A DNA stretch of 64,000 nt from Rotaria sp. Silwood1 (Eukaryota; Rotifera; Eurotatoria; Philodinida; Philodinidae), in assembly GCA_905250075.1 (NCBI GenBank), contig CAJNOP010000002.1, forward strand, positions 4,115,170 through 4,179,169, given 5' to 3'. The notes beneath the pieces are model-generated. The model ran no database searches. It was not told the DNA's origin and saw only the letters and a program-made list of their open reading frames with translations. Positions 35,501 through 48,200 of the stretch are shown here, in pieces. Numbering within the stretch: position 1 is the stretch's first letter; every line of letters starts with the position of its first letter. Made by a program: the position numbers and the translations under genes.

Positions 35501-38261
35501 GTAAACTAGGTTTATTTTAAATTTATCATATTGAGAAGTATGTTTCAGAAGAAATGTTAAAGTATAAATTAAACAATGTCGTTTTCAGCTACGAGGTGCT
35601 GCCCCCTCTGAAGGTCAGGCTGATCCTCTCGAGTTTTTGATTATCATATCACGTGATATTAGTTTGTACTTCCACATATAAATATTCGCCCTCCCGAAAT
35701 TCTAAATCGCCCTTTCGGAAGATAAAATCTAGATAGAACACTGAAATTAAAAAAAAATTTCTTATCTCTTCTCTCCCCATGAATCATCATAGAGACGGAC
35801 ATGAAATCAACATCTACTGCAAAATTGTTATTACAAAACATAATAATAGCTGAGTGTTGAGTTTTGTTATACAAAAAAAAAAAGATCTTTTGTTTTCTAG
35901 CATATGACTAAGCTCTTAAAGTATCTGTTTCGTACTAATTAAAATATGGATTTTTTTGGCTACTTTTGACATACACTAATAGATTCCACTGAAAACATTT
36001 TTATCATCAAAAACATAAATTATTGTTAAATCGTATTATTTTTCACATTTTTATCTCGCAGATGTTATTGTGCGACTTCTTCAAATGTAACAACGCAGCT
36101 TATTACATTTCATTTATGCTATGAGGATTACCCTTCTGTTTTGGCTGCAGTCTCAACCTTCTAGAAAAGTTTTATCATCGTGTAATGTTGTTACATGAAA
36201 AGATCCTTTTTCTCTAGTGCCACTAATAAAACTCAAATTTCTTTCAAACGGTATTTCTCCAAATAGCGGGTTTTTAAGCGGTAAAAAAAGATTTTCTCAA
36301 AAACTATTTTTGCTCTGATTAAAAATGCAAAAAAAACACACGTAAAGCTATTACGTAGTTCTTTGTCGATCAATTTAGAAGCACTTAACGTGTTCAGAAA
36401 TATTTAATTGTCATAAATATTGATCTTTTCTGGATATCTAGTTGTTCTGCATAAGAACCAAGTTGTTACATCAAAATGAGAGCTCATTACACCTACAGTA
36501 AGTTGGAGACTGTATAGAAATAAACAAATTGTCTTTAGTGACGAAAATCAAAAATAAATAGGCGATTTTGTAGAGAATAAAATATTGCATCTGATGATAT
36601 ACAACTCAACATTTTTTGGAAAAACTTCTTGATTAAGAAATACAATTTTCGAAAAGTTTAAAGTGTGGTTTTCGATACAAAAACACAATTTTTTAAAAGA
36701 ACGAATGTCAATTTCGTAATTAGTGCAACAAACGGTACCTAAGTATCCATTCAGATCTGTCTCATCCAAAAAAGAATTTCAAAAACGTGATCATCGAAGT
36801 GTCGTATTACGTAGATAATCTGTCTGATAGTTGTTAAAAACAATTTTAGGTGCCACACAAACATTGATTAAACAAGGTGTGTTAACTTGTCGATCGAAAT
36901 GTTCTATTGATAATACTAATAAATCAATTTTATCACAGCCAAAACATCGACAAGTTACAGTAGAATGTCCTGTTCGTCTTGATTTATCTGGTGGATGGAC
37001 TGATACACCTCCAATTTGTTATGAACATGGTGGTAGTGTATTAAATGTTGCTATTACAATAAATGAACAACGACCTATAGGTGCTCGTGCACGTCTCGTT
37101 GAATCAACATCAGTGTCATTTGTTACATTTATTGTCAAAGGTGAACATGAAAAAGATGATAAGACGTATGAATTACATCAATTAATACAATTTACAGATT
37201 ATAATCAACCACAACGTCCGTGTGCATTATTAAAAACATGTTGTATTTTTACGGGTATTATTGATATAAATGCAACACAAGAAATGACATTAAATGAACA
37301 ATTGAAAAAGAATTTATTTGGTTATAGTTTAATACTTGAAGCATGGTCAAATGTACCTGTTGGTTCAGGTCTTGGAACAAGTTCAATATTAGCTGGAGCA
37401 ATTTTACTTGCATTATGGCATCTTATTGGTATTGAAAATATTACAGATAGTATGATTATTCGTAAGTTGGCTCTGGATATTTTTTTTAAAAGTTTCTACA
37501 ATGAAAGAAAAATAAATATTTAGATGGTGTTTTGGTTGTTGAACAAATGATGACAACAGGTGGTGGTTGGCAAGATCAAATTGGAGGTTTATTACCAGCA
37601 TTTAAATTAGGAACATCTAATGCTCAATTACCACTTGAAGTTAATTGGCGTCAACTTAATGTTAAAGATACTAATAATAATAATACTAAATTTTGGGATG
37701 ATTTCGATGAACGATTAATACTAGTTTATACAGGTCAAACACGTTTAGCACGAAATCTTTTACAATCAGTTTTACGTAATTGGTATTCAGGTATAATAAG
37801 TCAATTATTTGATGAACTTGAAGAAAATGCTATACAAGCAGCTGAAGCTGTTGAACAAGGTTTGTATATTTTTCTTTCTATTAAAAGAATACTTTCATAA
37901 AATAGAATTATTTAGGAAATTTATTAAAGTTGGGTGAATGCATGTCAATGTATTGGTCACAAAAATTACGTGTTGCACCAGGTTCTGAACCAGAAACATG
38001 TCGTCGATTAATTGATCTTCTAACGCCATATATATATGGTAAATAGAATCTTAGTTTTTTTCTATTGCAATCTTCTTTATTTTTTATGTTCTAGGTGTTA
38101 CATTGGCTGGTGCTGGTGGTGGTGGATTTCTTGCTGCTCTTGCTAAAACATCAGATGATGCTCGAAAATGTCGAGAATTAATAAATCAAGAAAACATTCC
38201 CAATGTATCTCTTTTTTCGGCTCAAATTGATCGACATGGGCCAGTTATTTCATTTTCGTGA
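29541..38261 (+). CDS. FCSK: L-fucose kinase (pyrophosphorylase-like N-terminus plus GHMP kinase)
   Basis: The enzyme phosphorylates L-fucose to fucose-1-phosphate in the GDP-fucose salvage pathway. Eighteen exons give 1,116 residues (human about 1,084): 29541-29573, 29624-29720, 29776-29927, 29978-30028, 30082-30204, 30264-30336, 30396-30496, 30557-30637, 32526-32574, 32630-32700, 32771-32927, 32983-33266, 33323-33553, 34891-35500, 36850-37461, 37524-37859, 37916-38038, 38095-38261. The N-terminal part has the fucose-pyrophosphorylase-like loop GSGGATLNA (71-79) and [11 protein letters not shown]. The C-terminal GHMP kinase has [16 protein letters not shown] (from 744), the ATP loop [12 protein letters not shown] (876-887), [12 protein letters not shown] and GAGGGG (1067-1072). 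Introns 8 (1,888 bp), 13 (1,337 bp) and 14 (1,349 bp) are unusually long; the first two contain transposable elements. The ATG directly follows an AG acceptor. Confidence 0.94.
31690..32403. mobile_element. 714-bp piggyBac-type MITE with TTAA duplication, in FCSK intron 8
   Basis: The ends are perfect 13-bp inverted repeats, CCCTTTACCCCCG and its complement, flanked on both sides by TTAA (31686-31689, 32404-32407). The CCC(T)T-type terminus with a TTAA target site is the hallmark of the piggyBac superfamily. The 714-bp interior has no transposase; the frame at 31704-31934 is not recognisable. Just inside the left end a perfect 20-nt hairpin (ATGGGTCG-TTTT-CGACCCAT, 31704-31723) may be part of the subterminal recognition structure. 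The element is intronic and in neutral position relative to the splice sites. Confidence 0.9.
33643..34808. mobile_element. Degenerate 1.2-kb foldback element in FCSK intron 13
   Basis: Almost the whole of this 1,166-bp interval pairs with itself around a centre near 34225. Matched blocks include TTAGATAGAG...GAGTAAGAAT (from 33651) against the complement of 34770-34800; TTAGATATATCATGA at 34441-34455 against the complement of 33868-33882; and GGTTTTCTTCACT (34022-34034) against GTGAAGAAAACC (34286-34297). Arm similarity looks about two thirds to three quarters by eye, so it is much older than the palindrome in TBC1D24. No target duplication is certain. Nothing coding lies in it. Confidence 0.75.
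34864..34886. repeat. (TA)n tract beside the FCSK exon 14 acceptor
   Basis: A TA dinucleotide run ends a few bases before the TATTTTAG acceptor at 34890, so its length sets the branch point to acceptor spacing. Confidence 0.8.
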
Positions 38262-38431
38262 TGTGATAATTGTATAATTTATTCTACTTCACATTATTGT
38301 TTTATTCTTAGGAAACACTTGAAACTTAAAGATTACTCTTCTTATTTAATCTAAATTTTCTTTGTTAATCATTTGAAAAAAAAATTCGTTTATTGTACTT
38401 CATATTAATTGACAAATATTTCGTAGCTTTT

Positions 38432-38437
38432 AATAAA
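38432..38437 (+). promoter_or_regulatory. Candidate poly(A) signal of FCSK
   Basis: AATAAA lies 170 nt after the stop codon and is the nearest plausible hexamer seen. It is weakly supported. Confidence 0.3.
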
Positions 38438-38534
38438 AGATCTTTGTCGTCGATATTACTTAGATGTTTACTAAAACTGCTACTTTCTGTCATAGACTAA
38501 ACCGTTAAACTTTTTGATGAAATTATTTTTAGTT

Positions 38535-39130
38535 TGTTTGCTAACGGGAGAACTATCCGAATTGATACTCACCATTTGATTTTATATTAGACCTACAAGG
38601 ACATCTTAATGAGACTAGCAAAGGTCTGAAATGAATTATTCTCATAAGCTTTTGGAGCCGATTTAAGATCGTTTTATTAAAATTTCGAGCCAGCTTTAGT
38701 TATACGTATATACCAAAAAAACAAAAAGAAGGATTTCGATGTCAAATTTTGTCCAAGATAAGTCTAATAACTTATAGAATATCTTGAAAGTTTCAGCTGA
38801 AGAGAACGTTCTTTTGTCAAGATATTGAATTGTCAACTATACTCGGTTTATATGTCATGCCTGTGGCAAATGTCTATTTTATGGAAACTCGATATCCGAA
38901 CGAAAGAATACTCTTTTCCGCTGTAACTTGTAGAATATTCTATAAACAAAATTTTTCGTTGAATTTCAATTTTTTTATTCTTCTCTTTACATTTAAAGCT
39001 AAGTCAAAAGTTCATTAAAATGATTCTAACTCGACTTGAAACGGCTTACAAAGACGAACCTTTTTAGATTTTTGCTAGTCTCATCAAGGTGTCGTTGTTG
39101 GTTTGATATAAGCTCAAACGGCAGATATCA
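38535..39130. mobile_element. Diverged relative of the TBC1D24 intron palindrome, downstream of FCSK
   Basis: This interval shares with the element at 16994-17612 the words GAGACTAGCAAA (38611-38622) and its inverted partner TTTGCTAGTCTCA (39071-39083), as well as AGAATATCTTGAAA-TTTCAGCTGAA-AGAA (about 38777-38806) and the following TCAAGATATTGAAT. The two halves are inverted relative to each other, though much diverged. It is therefore a second, old copy of the same foldback family. Outer ends are uncertain; the core is 38611-39081. Confidence 0.7.
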
Positions 39131-40825
39131 GTTTCGATGGTTTCCTTCTAAGTGTGATTTCTATTCCTTTATTTGTTTGATTATTGATCAAGTATTGCTA
39201 TTGAACTTTTTTTTTCAATATTGTTTGAAAAACTACATTGATTGCATGGTGAAAAATTTTAAAAAATTTTGAATCTAAAGTTCATTATGATTTTTCTGAT
39301 GACAACAACATAGTCAACTATAATTATCATACATAGTTGAGTTTTGATTGTAATAAACTTTTCATTGCAAGAGAAATATTATATAATGATTTGACGTTTC
39401 GAAAAAAAGTTTCTTTACCATTTTATCTACTATATTCCATAGAAGAAACTATGAGATTTATTTCGTTCTTTGTGTATTAGTTTACTGTAACTTAGTATAT
39501 TAGATTCTACCGTCTTTTTTTTTGATGGCCAACCAAATTTGTCAAATAACGTTTAATGTTAACATTCAGCATCAATCAATTCAATTTGTTTCAAATTGTC
39601 AAAATATACATCATTTTATTGGAATTGCTTATACATTAAAACAACATTTCCAAAAAAAAAAGACAACAACCACTATATAAAACTACTCTTCATTTAAGAT
39701 AGTATAATTTTCTCTGAATTTTTGTTTTTTTATGCTAAAACACATATACATAACAACTAACAATAGAGCAGATTATTTAAAACCTAGCTGATTTATAATA
39801 GATTCTTCATTGATATTCAGAAATATAATTAGAGATAACAATCTATATTTATTTTTCGGCTTTAGACTCCTCAAAGATAGATTACATCCGTGAAGTCACC
39901 ATTAGTACTATCGAATTTTTCTCATAACTCAATGTATTGAAATAGTTTTAGAAAACATCTAATATATTCAATAATCTTCACAAATACGAACAGTATATTC
40001 TACGATGATAATTTCTATTTAAACGATCTTATCTTTTTAAGTAGCATATCACTAGACGATACACATGATCATGATGTCCTGAATCCATAGTTTTACAACT
40101 AGGACAAGAGAACATTAAGAGTAATTGGATACTCGAATATATAATTACTCACAAGATATATATATACTAAAAGGCATAATATTCATCACAGTCAAAACTG
40201 ATCATTTTGTATCTTAAGAGTCAATGTACTATCAATTAATCAATTTTTAAGGTTGCCGAGATAAATTTAAAAAAAAAAACAAGAAAAACAAAAACAAAAC
40301 ATTTGATGTACACGACAACATCGTCGTGACAATTTGAAATCTTTTCATTATCTTATTTTGCTTTTTTTAGAGAAATGAAAGCTGCACAATTGTGAATACA
40401 AATCTAACAAATTCGAATTAATCGAACAAAACGAAAGAAATCAAGAAAAAGAAAAAAGAAAAAGAGGAAAAAAAAAGGAACAGAAACAACAACGACGATT
40501 AGGAAAAAAATGACACATTTACGAACACACATGCACACGCATACACGCTGATTTTCTTTTTCAGCTGAATGAAAGAAGTCATTTTGTACAAAGTTTATGA
40601 CAATAAGAGAGACAAATCAAAAACAAAAATAGATAGAATTGAGAGAGCACCGGGCTTATTATGTATATGTAAGAGTTGTATAGACGACAGAGAAAGATTC
40701 AGGTAGATCTTTGTGTGTGTATAGCAATTGCATCTTATTGCTAGAGGCGACATGCATACAGAGATAGATGTGAGATCCGACACAGGCCAAATAAAGACAA
40801 AAAATAATATTAGTGAAGTAATTTA

Positions 40826-43392
40826 TTATCTGAAAGGAGGAGCAGGTGAAGATGATGATGATGACGAATTAACATTTGATGTTGTTGAATTTGAAGGTAC
40901 AATTGATGTCATTGGAAAATTTGATGACATTTGTCTTGTCAATTGTTGCTGTTGTTGTTGTTGTTGTTGTTGCTGTGGTAACGAAGTCGGATAGGATGGT
41001 GCAGATGACTGCCGATAGTATGATGGAGGATAAATATTTCCTGTTCCAGTTGTTGTATTTGAAGGTGAATGAATAACATGTGATGAAAGTGGATCATAAG
41101 ATGATGATGATCCATAATTAGATGATGAAGGAAGGCTATTTTGTGTTGGATTCATTGATGGTATTGTGGAAGACGATGATGCACATGTGCCTGTCATTAT
41201 CATTGAAGATGGATTTTGTTGCGGGGTTGATGATACATTCACTGAAGAATTTGTTGATGATGCATAATTATAATGTTGAGGCATTTGATATTGCTAAAAT
41301 ATAATATCGAATATGAATATATTTTACAACAAATATTAATTATTATGTTGATCTTACTTGATTATGTGATGGATATGAATAAGAAGGATAAGAAGAATAA
41401 GGTGGCATCATTGATGGATATCGATTAGGATAATAACGATTCGGTTGTTCAAAATGTGTTGGTCGAGTCGAATAATTATACATTTGTTGTTGTTGCATTC
41501 TATATGCATCAGAATACTGTTGAGTTGTATTTGGTAAATATGGTGTTTGTCTTAATGTTAAGGAATCTGATCTAGTAATCATTTGTTGTTGATATCTCTT
41601 ATTATATTCAATTGTTTTTTGTATTGATAAATTATTATTATTATTATTATTATTATCTGACACAGAAAATGCTGTATTTATTGTATTTAAAAATGTAATT
41701 AAACCATCAATTGTTAAATAATCTTGAGGATTTGGACATACTGGTAAAATAAATGAATCAAATGTTGTTAAATCAAGATCTTTAATATAGGATGAAAAAT
41801 TTAATTCGGAAAATGATATTAATGGAATAGACGAAGAAGATGATGATGATGTTGAAGGAAGTATTGTTGGTGATTGTGATAATATATTTGTTGATGGAGA
41901 TGTTGAAGTTATTAAATTTGATATAGGATTATTATTATTATTAAGATTAGCTGTATTTATTGTTGTCGAAGGTGATGCTGTTGAAGGTGATGATGTTGAT
42001 AAAACAGATGGAGATGAGGATGAAGATGGATGAACAAGAAAATCTTGTTGATCATTGGATGTTAGTGGACACTGTTGCTGTGATAAAGATGAAGATGATG
42101 GAGAAGAAAGTATATCGAGTGGTTTTTGTTGTTGGGATGTTTGACCATTCACACTGACATTAATCACTGTACTTAATGTAAAATGATGTGTTGGTGTATG
42201 AGCTTTTTGACCACTACCATTACCACCACCACCACCACATTCAATATCAATTTTTTGAGTTAATTCAGCTTGAAATGGATAACAAGTCTAGAAATAATAA
42301 TTAACATATATAATATAGTGAGTTAAATTATTTGATTTAGTAATATTAAATTAATTTTATTAAAAAGTTTTAGATATTAACTAATAAAAGAATGATGCTT
42401 TTGAAAGGTATTACTTAACCGTAATTCTAACTTTAGCAAGAATACGAGAATCTGCTGTTATTTTTTTAAGATAACACAGAATCATTAATATTATTATTTA
42501 ATCTGCTTTTGTTTATTTTCAAAATCTTTTACAAAAATAAAAATACACAATTTATAAAAATTTCTACAATATTCTCAATGCAGAAAAAAAAAAGATAACC
42601 TTTGTATTTTTTAAGGTCTTTCTTTTATAATGAAAATATTTTTCGAACAAGTAAATTAAACTCAAAAATCTATATTTATTTTTGTTAAAATATAAAAGAA
42701 TAAAATTAGAATATTTCTATATCTTTCTTCTCTTTTCATTATTGATTATCAATCAAGATAACGAAGTATAAACGAAATAAAAGAGTTTCTAACAATATCT
42801 ACAGATGAAGAAAAAAAACCGAAAAGAACTACTAATGTATATTTACATCATTTATGAACAAATGCAAGTTACATACATAAATTTTTGTTTATTAAAAAAA
42901 AATAAAACTTACTTGTGGTTGTTGTGATTGAGTATGATCATCACTTGTATTAAGTGATGATGTTGATGATGTTGAACCAATTCCATTTGTATTCGTTTTT
43001 TGTTTTTTCCTTACATGTCCACTATTATTACAATTTGTTGATGACGGTGATAAACTTGGTGAATTAGCCATTGCAGATGGAACAATTCCAGTTGTTGTTT
43101 TGTTCTGTTTTTGTTTACTATCTTCCAATGAACGTTTTTCTTCGAAATGTTGATAATAATGTCGTCGATGAGTATGTGCCATTAATGGATGATTATGAAG
43201 ATGTGGATGATTATGTACCATATTAGTAGTATTATTTGTATTAGTATTATTTGCTGATATTTGTTGTTGATTTACAGCAATAGGTACAACTTTCAATGAT
43301 TGTTCAACAAGTTTTTGTTGTTTTGTTGTTGTTGCCCATTCAAAATAATGATGATCACTAGGTGTTGTTTGCTGTTGTGGAGGTGCTGCCAT
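40826..43392 (-). CDS. Ser/Gln/Asn/Pro/Tyr-rich low-complexity protein, family not recognised
   Basis: Three exons on the minus strand, 43392-42913, 42287-41358 and 41293-40826, join in phase to 625 residues. The start ATGGCAGC has a good context and lies 4 nt after a 3' splice site (poly-T then CAG). The N-terminus (HHYFEWATTTKQQKLVEQSLKVV) and a central segment (ISFSELNFSSYIKDLDLTTFDSFILPVCPNPQDYLTIDGLITFLNTI) look foldable; the rest is disordered, with Ser, Asn and Gln homopolymers, a His-rich patch and a C-terminal PYSSYPSYSYPSH stretch followed by an 11-Gln run. There is a basic patch (VRKKQKT) that could be a nuclear localisation signal. Such composition is common in transcription cofactors, but no domain proves this. 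AATAAA overlaps the stop codon on the minus strand. Extra exons in the 625-bp first intron cannot be excluded. Confidence 0.7.
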
Positions 43393-45253
43393 GTTTCTGA
43401 AAAAAAAAAATAACAGAACTTGACACAGATGTCAAATTACTCTCTGTTTTTTTCTCTAGTGATATATTTTTTTTCTTTTTGTTTTTTTTTTTTTTTTGTT
43501 TCTTTCTTTTTGTTTCTGTTTCTTTAACGTGCTTATTCTTGTCGTGGAACTTTGACAGATGAGAAAAAAAAAAGAAAATTATGTACCTACCTGCATATAC
43601 ATAGATTGTCAAATTTATATTAAATATGTATAATAATAATAAGGAAAAAATGTGAGTGTGAGAGAGAGCGAGAAAGAGAAAGAGACCAAATAATAATGAT
43701 CACTGACAGTGACGGTGGCCAAACCACCACCACCACTGCACTGTTGTGTTGGGTATATCTGGTGTTGTATGTGTGTCGCGTTCAATCGATCAGTCAGTCA
43801 GTCAGTCAATGAACGTTTGTTGCTGTTGCTTCTTCTTTTCTTCTCTTTCTTTTGCTTCTTCTTTCTTGGTGCGTCTCTTCTTTTTCTTATTCAGTCCGCC
43901 GCAGCAGCAATAGCAGCCGTTGAGGAGGAGAAGACGCACTTTTTCGCCTCTCGCCACCATCACCATGATCATGTGTGTATATGTTGCTGCTGTAGTTTGC
44001 CTCGTCGTCGTTCGTCGTCGATGAAAGATTTCAATATATATATATATATATCGCCGTTGAATAGTTATAGTTCAACTTCTCCCTTCTCTCGTTCTCTTTT
44101 CTCTCGGCGCCGTCGTTTGTTCGTTCGTTTGTTCGTTCTTTCGTCGTCGCTTGTTTGACCAAGGAGGAGTACAGGAATGGGAAGAAAAAATCTATAAGCA
44201 CACATACACATACTATGCTTGTGATAGAGTGGAGTGTCGCCCGAAGGAAAGGAAAAGTCGCTATGTGCTCGCGAACCAACAGACAGATAGATAAGAAGAA
44301 CAAATCGTGCGAGTAGTGAGCAGGAAAGGAGAGAGTGTGGATAGAAGAATAAGAGAAAGGGGGGTCTCGGGCACCGGCGCGACGCGGTAGATCTATTTTC
44401 ATATATTAATATGCATACACCACCCCCATCACACATAAGAACGCAAGAAGAAAGAGAACACAAATGAGAATGAGACGATGAAGAGAAAAGAAAGAAACAG
44501 ATTTCTTTATGTTTGTAGGCTATACAGCTCAATTCGCAAGCGAGCGAGTCGCGTGTGTTTATGTCGATTTCTCCTGTTCGCAGGATATATAGTGTAGTGT
44601 CACCGATTTTTGTCGACAACAACAACGAGCACACATATGGAAAGAGAAAGGGAGAAAGAAGAAAAGAAGGACTATCGATGGGGGCCACCAGCCATCAAAA
44701 GGAAGAGTAAGCTAGAGAAAAATGATGATTATTGTTATAATTTCTGCTGGCACCCTTCTACATCGATGTTCCTATATCTCTGTCGATGAGGCAAATTGTA
44801 TGCTTTTTTTTCTTTGACATGCAACAGCCTTCTCTAACATATATGTAGAGAAAAGAGAAAAATAAATACAAAACAAATAAATAGATTCCGTCCTATAACT
44901 GTAATAATAATAACAATGACGTTAAAATACTTCTCTTTTGTCCAACAATCATTAACTAATCAAAGAAACTGTGACCGAGTAATTAAACATATACATACAT
45001 ACACAACGCGATGAATTGTAGTAGTGGTAGTAGTTAGTAGTATTGAGTGGTTGCTCGCTCGCTCTCGCGCGCGTGTGTATATTTGTATGTAATGGTCGTC
45101 GACGGACGAGAGCAGCGACAGTGACATATGAATACGTGCATGTAACGGGTGACAGCAGAACAAGAAGAGAAGAAGAAAAAAAAAGAAGAAGAAGAAGAAG
45201 AAGAAGAAAAGAAGACAAGTACTATAGCTACAGTTCTGTTTGTTGACTGCCAT
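43393..45253. other. Upstream region of the S/Q/N-rich gene, rich in simple repeats
   Basis: This stretch is less AT-rich than its surroundings. It contains (GA)n near 43660-43685, CAGT repeats near 43790-43807, GTCGTC clusters near 44000-44020, an AT run at 44034-44050, TTCG/TTTG repeats near 44117-44145 and a long (GAA)n tract at about 45176-45212. The many overlapping open frames on both strands come from these repeats. It is likely promoter and 5' UTR of the minus-strand gene; no start site can be pointed to. Confidence 0.5.
45174..45212. repeat. (GAA)n purine tract
   Basis: A nearly pure AAG/GAA run on the plus strand. It is the longest homopurine-homopyrimidine block in the window and could form triplex DNA. 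Confidence 0.8.
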
Positions 45254-48200
45254 CGAATGCCATTTTCAGGTCACCGTTGGTTGACAAAAATCGATTTTTA
45301 TACATTCGATCTGCTGACAAAAAAGAACAAGCTTGTCAAAATATAGTTATAAGATAAAAATAGATCTAAAATAACAGTAAAAAAAAAACCAAGACTTTGA
45401 TTTCTTATTCATCGTTCACATAAATTCAATATTCTCTTTCAATCGTTATATCTGTCATTGTTAATAAAAAGTTTCTTAGTTTATCTCATTCTTTTCTATA
45501 CTATAATAATTCTAAATTGAATTTATAGTGGAGAAAATTGACGTTTTTGATGCCATACATAGATGAAGTCAAAAAATTCTTCTCACATACAAGAAAAAAA
45601 TGGCTTCGTATTGTCTGTATTTGAACTGTAAATGTTCGATTATTTATAACCATTAACAAGAAAAAAAAAAACAAGAGTAGAATAGGAAAATTAATTTTTA
45701 AAATATTTGTTATTTAATTAATTAAAAAGATTAATGTTCACAATCAACCCTATGTTACAAATAAAAGAAAGAAAAAAAATACTTTTTGAACTTTTCTTTG
45801 TTCTTCTCAACAAGCGATTAATCATTCAGAAGTAGATGCTCAAGAAAAGTTTGATGTCATAATCTTTTTTTGTTTGTATTTTTTGCTTTTTTTATGTGGC
45901 ATAAATTCGATAGACCAAACTCATTTCTCGTATTTCAATGACGTAGCACGCTATACAATATCATTATATCGATGTTTTGCGATACTTTTTTTTTTTTGCT
46001 ACTTTTTGTTTTTTATTTGAAAAAAAATCTGTTGTTTTTGTAAGAGGTGCTCATCAAGGAAGTATTTTACTTGAGAACAAATAAATAAAAATAGAAAAAA
46101 AAACATTCACTAACGAGGAAAATCCGTCAATTGATTAATCGCTTTTGCGTCAGGACAATATGCATCATGTAGGCCTTAATGAGTTATGAATACTCTGAAA
46201 AGAGTTCGTGCTGTTAACTTATTGCTAATGAGATACCACGTTTCTATGATATTCTCTAAATATAAGTTGTTGCTTCTTCGCTCTTAGGAAAATCGAAAAG
46301 ACTGATTTTCAAGTTTCAACTTGAAGTTTTGTATAGAGATAGGGTTATACAAAATAGCTTTTTTTTGTAATGAAAAATTTATATGTTTTGATTTGCTTCT
46401 ATCCTGAAATTAGAACATTAAATCTTCTAGTATATATAGCTATATGTAAATGACGCACTTCTATTATAGGCATATCTTACGATAGGAATGCTGAAAAGAT
46501 CTGAAATTTTTATAATAAATTATTTTGTTTAAAGTCTATCTCTATATATAAATTGAAATTGAAATTCGAAAACCAGGTTTGCCAGTGTTCCGAAAGAAAT
46601 TAGTGACTTTGCTTTGAAAAAAATACTGTAAAAATGTTGTATTTCACTACCATTAAGCTAACAGTACGATCTTTTCCAGGATATTCTGAAGTCATTAGGA
46701 TCTACATGACACACATTGACCTAACTCAAAATCGATTCATCAGTTGGAGAAACTCCTTCACAAGAGGATCATCTTGATAATCAATTATTTACAGACAATA
46801 TCTATTCAAATACTGACAAAACAATAGATGACATGTAAGATGTACATTGACAAAATCCAATGTTATAATCATAAATTTAAAAATAGCAGTCAATTTTCAT
46901 TTTTTTTTCAAATGTAATCGATTTTTGATTTGATGAAAACATGTAAAAAAAAAACTTTTATCAAATGACGTATTTGAATACAAATGTATATGAGAGAGAG
47001 AGAAGATAGACAATATATTCAGTCTAATTGCGTTTTTTTTATTTACTCGATTGATTGTACAGAGATAGGAAAGTAATGTTAGTTATGATTTCATTTTTAA
47101 TATTTTCTATATGTTTTCTGAGTTGAGAAGCAGGGGCGGCGCGAAGAGGTCAGAACAGGGAGTACCCAAAAATCGGAGAAAGTAGCTTAAAATTTGTCCG
47201 GTTATATTTTTCCAAAATCGGAGAAAACTTTTTATTAATCTCTGTAAATTAAGAAAAAATCTGAACCAGAATTCTCAAAGCAGGGTGAAGTACCCTCCCC
47301 CAACCCCATCCCCCGCTCGCGCCGTTCCTGTTGAGAAGAAATGAAACTTTGTGAAATATTAATGATTCTGTTGGCATGTTTTTATTCAAAATAGATTGAA
47401 CAATTTGTTAGAATGCTTTCACATATAAAACTTAACTGATAATAAACACAGACAGTATTTGTTAGTATGGTATTATTATCTACTTTGAATGAATTATAAA
47501 AAAAATTTACTCGTTGAAAAATGTTGAAACATTTTTTTCAAGATTTATTTAATTCAACGATCTTCAGCAAGAATCAGGCATTAATGAAGGAAGCATTCTT
47601 AATGATCTTTACTATGTTTGCTGTATGTATTCGTCTTTTTTTTTTTTTACTAATCATGAAGGGTCAACGGAAAAAATGATTTGCATCTGTTCAAAAAATT
47701 AAAAGTCAATGGATGTGTGGTAAACAATCGTTATAGACTATTCTAATGGTTGATAAAAATTAGTTTGATAAGGAGTGAACTGTCATTTGTATATAACTAT
47801 ATGAAGTTTGTATATTTATTGCTGACTATTACTTATGTACCAAAGAGTTTAGAAGATGTCAAAAAGAATTTCGCTATGATATTTATTTAAATTATTTAAT
47901 TTCATTTAAATATGCATTTTGCATATAGTTTTTAATTAAATGATAGGATAAATGAGTGAAGCGGTTATTATCAGAAGTAACTTTAGTTCAATGTGAACGC
48001 CCTGTTAATGTAATTATAGTTCACGTTCAGTTTCAAAATATCAATATCATAATATATATTATCATTATTTGATGAATTTCATCTCTCATAGTAACTTTCT
48101 TACTAACTCAAATACCTTTCCAATCTATTTCAATGAATACACACATATAATGAAACAGTACTGTTTTATTGACATAAGAATATATTTTAACAGACATATT

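Larger units (their letters stand above)
38262..40825. other. Intergenic region between convergent FCSK and the S/Q/N-rich gene
   Basis: The two neighbouring genes converge here. Besides the foldback relic there is only AT-rich DNA, a purine-rich block at about 40435-40505 and CA-rich microsatellite-like sequence near 40520-40550. No exon chain is seen. Confidence 0.45.

Noticed and set aside
35501..36849. Possible palindrome in FCSK intron 14 (GTAACAAC near 36088 and GTTGTTAC near 36460, AAAAGATC blocks)
   Set aside because: Matches are short and do not stay collinear around a single centre, so chance in AT-rich DNA is the simpler reading.
43358..45346. Many overlapping frames on both strands upstream of the S/Q/N-rich gene
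   Set aside because: They consist of microsatellite translations (poly-L/F, poly-R/K/E) and overlap one another on opposite strands without splice-chain support.
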